Notes under the pieces: model-generated | Seen by the model: only the letters and a program-made list of their open reading frames with translations | Told to the model about the DNA's origin: nothing | Database searches by the model: none | Program-made: the position numbers and the translations under genes | Part shown: positions 63,892-64,000 of the stretch, in pieces | Layout: each line of letters opens with the position of its first letter | Numbering within the stretch: the stretch's first letter is position 1 | Assembly: GCA_043228905.1 (NCBI GenBank) | Contig: JBHGNT010000008.1 | Coordinates: 1,674,001-1,738,000 of the forward strand | Length of the DNA: 64,000 nucleotides | Source of the DNA: Azolla caroliniana | Taxonomy: Eukaryota > Polypodiophyta | Direction of reading: 5' to 3'

Positions 63892-64000
63892 AAGGTCAGT
63901 TCTATGCTTCTTCTCATTCTCTAGGTTACCTCTCTAGACTCTCTATCAAACATATTATCTATGAATTTCATTCTTAGAAACCATCTCAAACATCATTGCA
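63892..64000. other. Right flank, no gene seen
   Basis: Begins with TSD AAGGT, then non-coding DNA to the end of the window. Confidence 0.6.

Overview
The window is a stretch of plant nuclear heterochromatin built almost entirely of transposable elements stacked inside one another. Plant origin is supported by several Ty1/copia and Ty3/gypsy LTR retrotransposons with initiator-Met tRNA primer sites (TGGTATCAGAGC type), LINEs including one with a plant-type zf-RVT domain, tRNA-like SINE remnants, and two captured fragments that read as plant-type housekeeping proteins (CHMP1 and S-adenosylhomocysteine hydrolase). I see no intact host gene, no rRNA or tRNA gene and no CRISPR array. Species cannot be told from the sequence. 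Coding pieces are given on the strand they occupy now; labels such as Copia-4 are local names only.

Layout. 316-10706 is Copia-1 (+, TSD CTTTG); Copia-2 (-) sits inside its 5' LTR at 424-5901. 11066-17100 is Copia-3 (-) in an LTR-internal-LTR-internal arrangement, followed by an unusual Ty3/gypsy integrase fragment (Gypsy-1, 17101-18156), SINE-like and tandem-repeat DNA, and an LTR-like block with a 105-bp minisatellite (19211-20987). 20988-52330 is one large nest: Gypsy-2 (-) contains Copia-6 (+, in gag), which contains Copia-4 (-, in gag). Copia-4 in turn carries, inside its own 3' LTR, a LINE and the nearly intact Copia-5. The LINE was hit by a solo LTR and by a small non-autonomous LTR element (Cap-1). 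A second LINE lies in the Copia-6 5' LTR, and a second Cap element (Cap-2) in the Gypsy-2 protease region. 53080-63891 is Copia-7 (+, TSD AAGGT), whose gag holds the very young Copia-8 (+, 53933-59447, TSD AAATA) and whose protease region holds a solo LTR.

Two results stand out. First, the nest only makes sense if the block from about 22535 to about 41379 (18.8 kb) has been inverted: both breakpoints join half of the Gypsy-2 reverse transcriptase to half of the Copia-4 RNase H region, the halves are complementary, and flipping the block restores three split elements and two of their target-site duplications. Second, Cap-1 and Cap-2 belong to one small LTR-element family with no retroviral genes; each carries a different host-gene fragment in sense orientation (SAHH in Cap-1, CHMP1 in Cap-2), placed directly upstream of a shared array of about 30-bp degenerate repeats. 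This looks like a gene-capturing, non-autonomous retrotransposon family.

Most polyproteins are broken by stops and frameshifts. Two are close to intact: Copia-8 (a single amber stop; its LTRs differ at two sites that I can find) and Copia-5 (a single amber stop plus loss of the RT motif A aspartate). LTRs from several families share a U5 hairpin with a U-rich internal loop and duplicated GAGG-N6-CCTC motifs.
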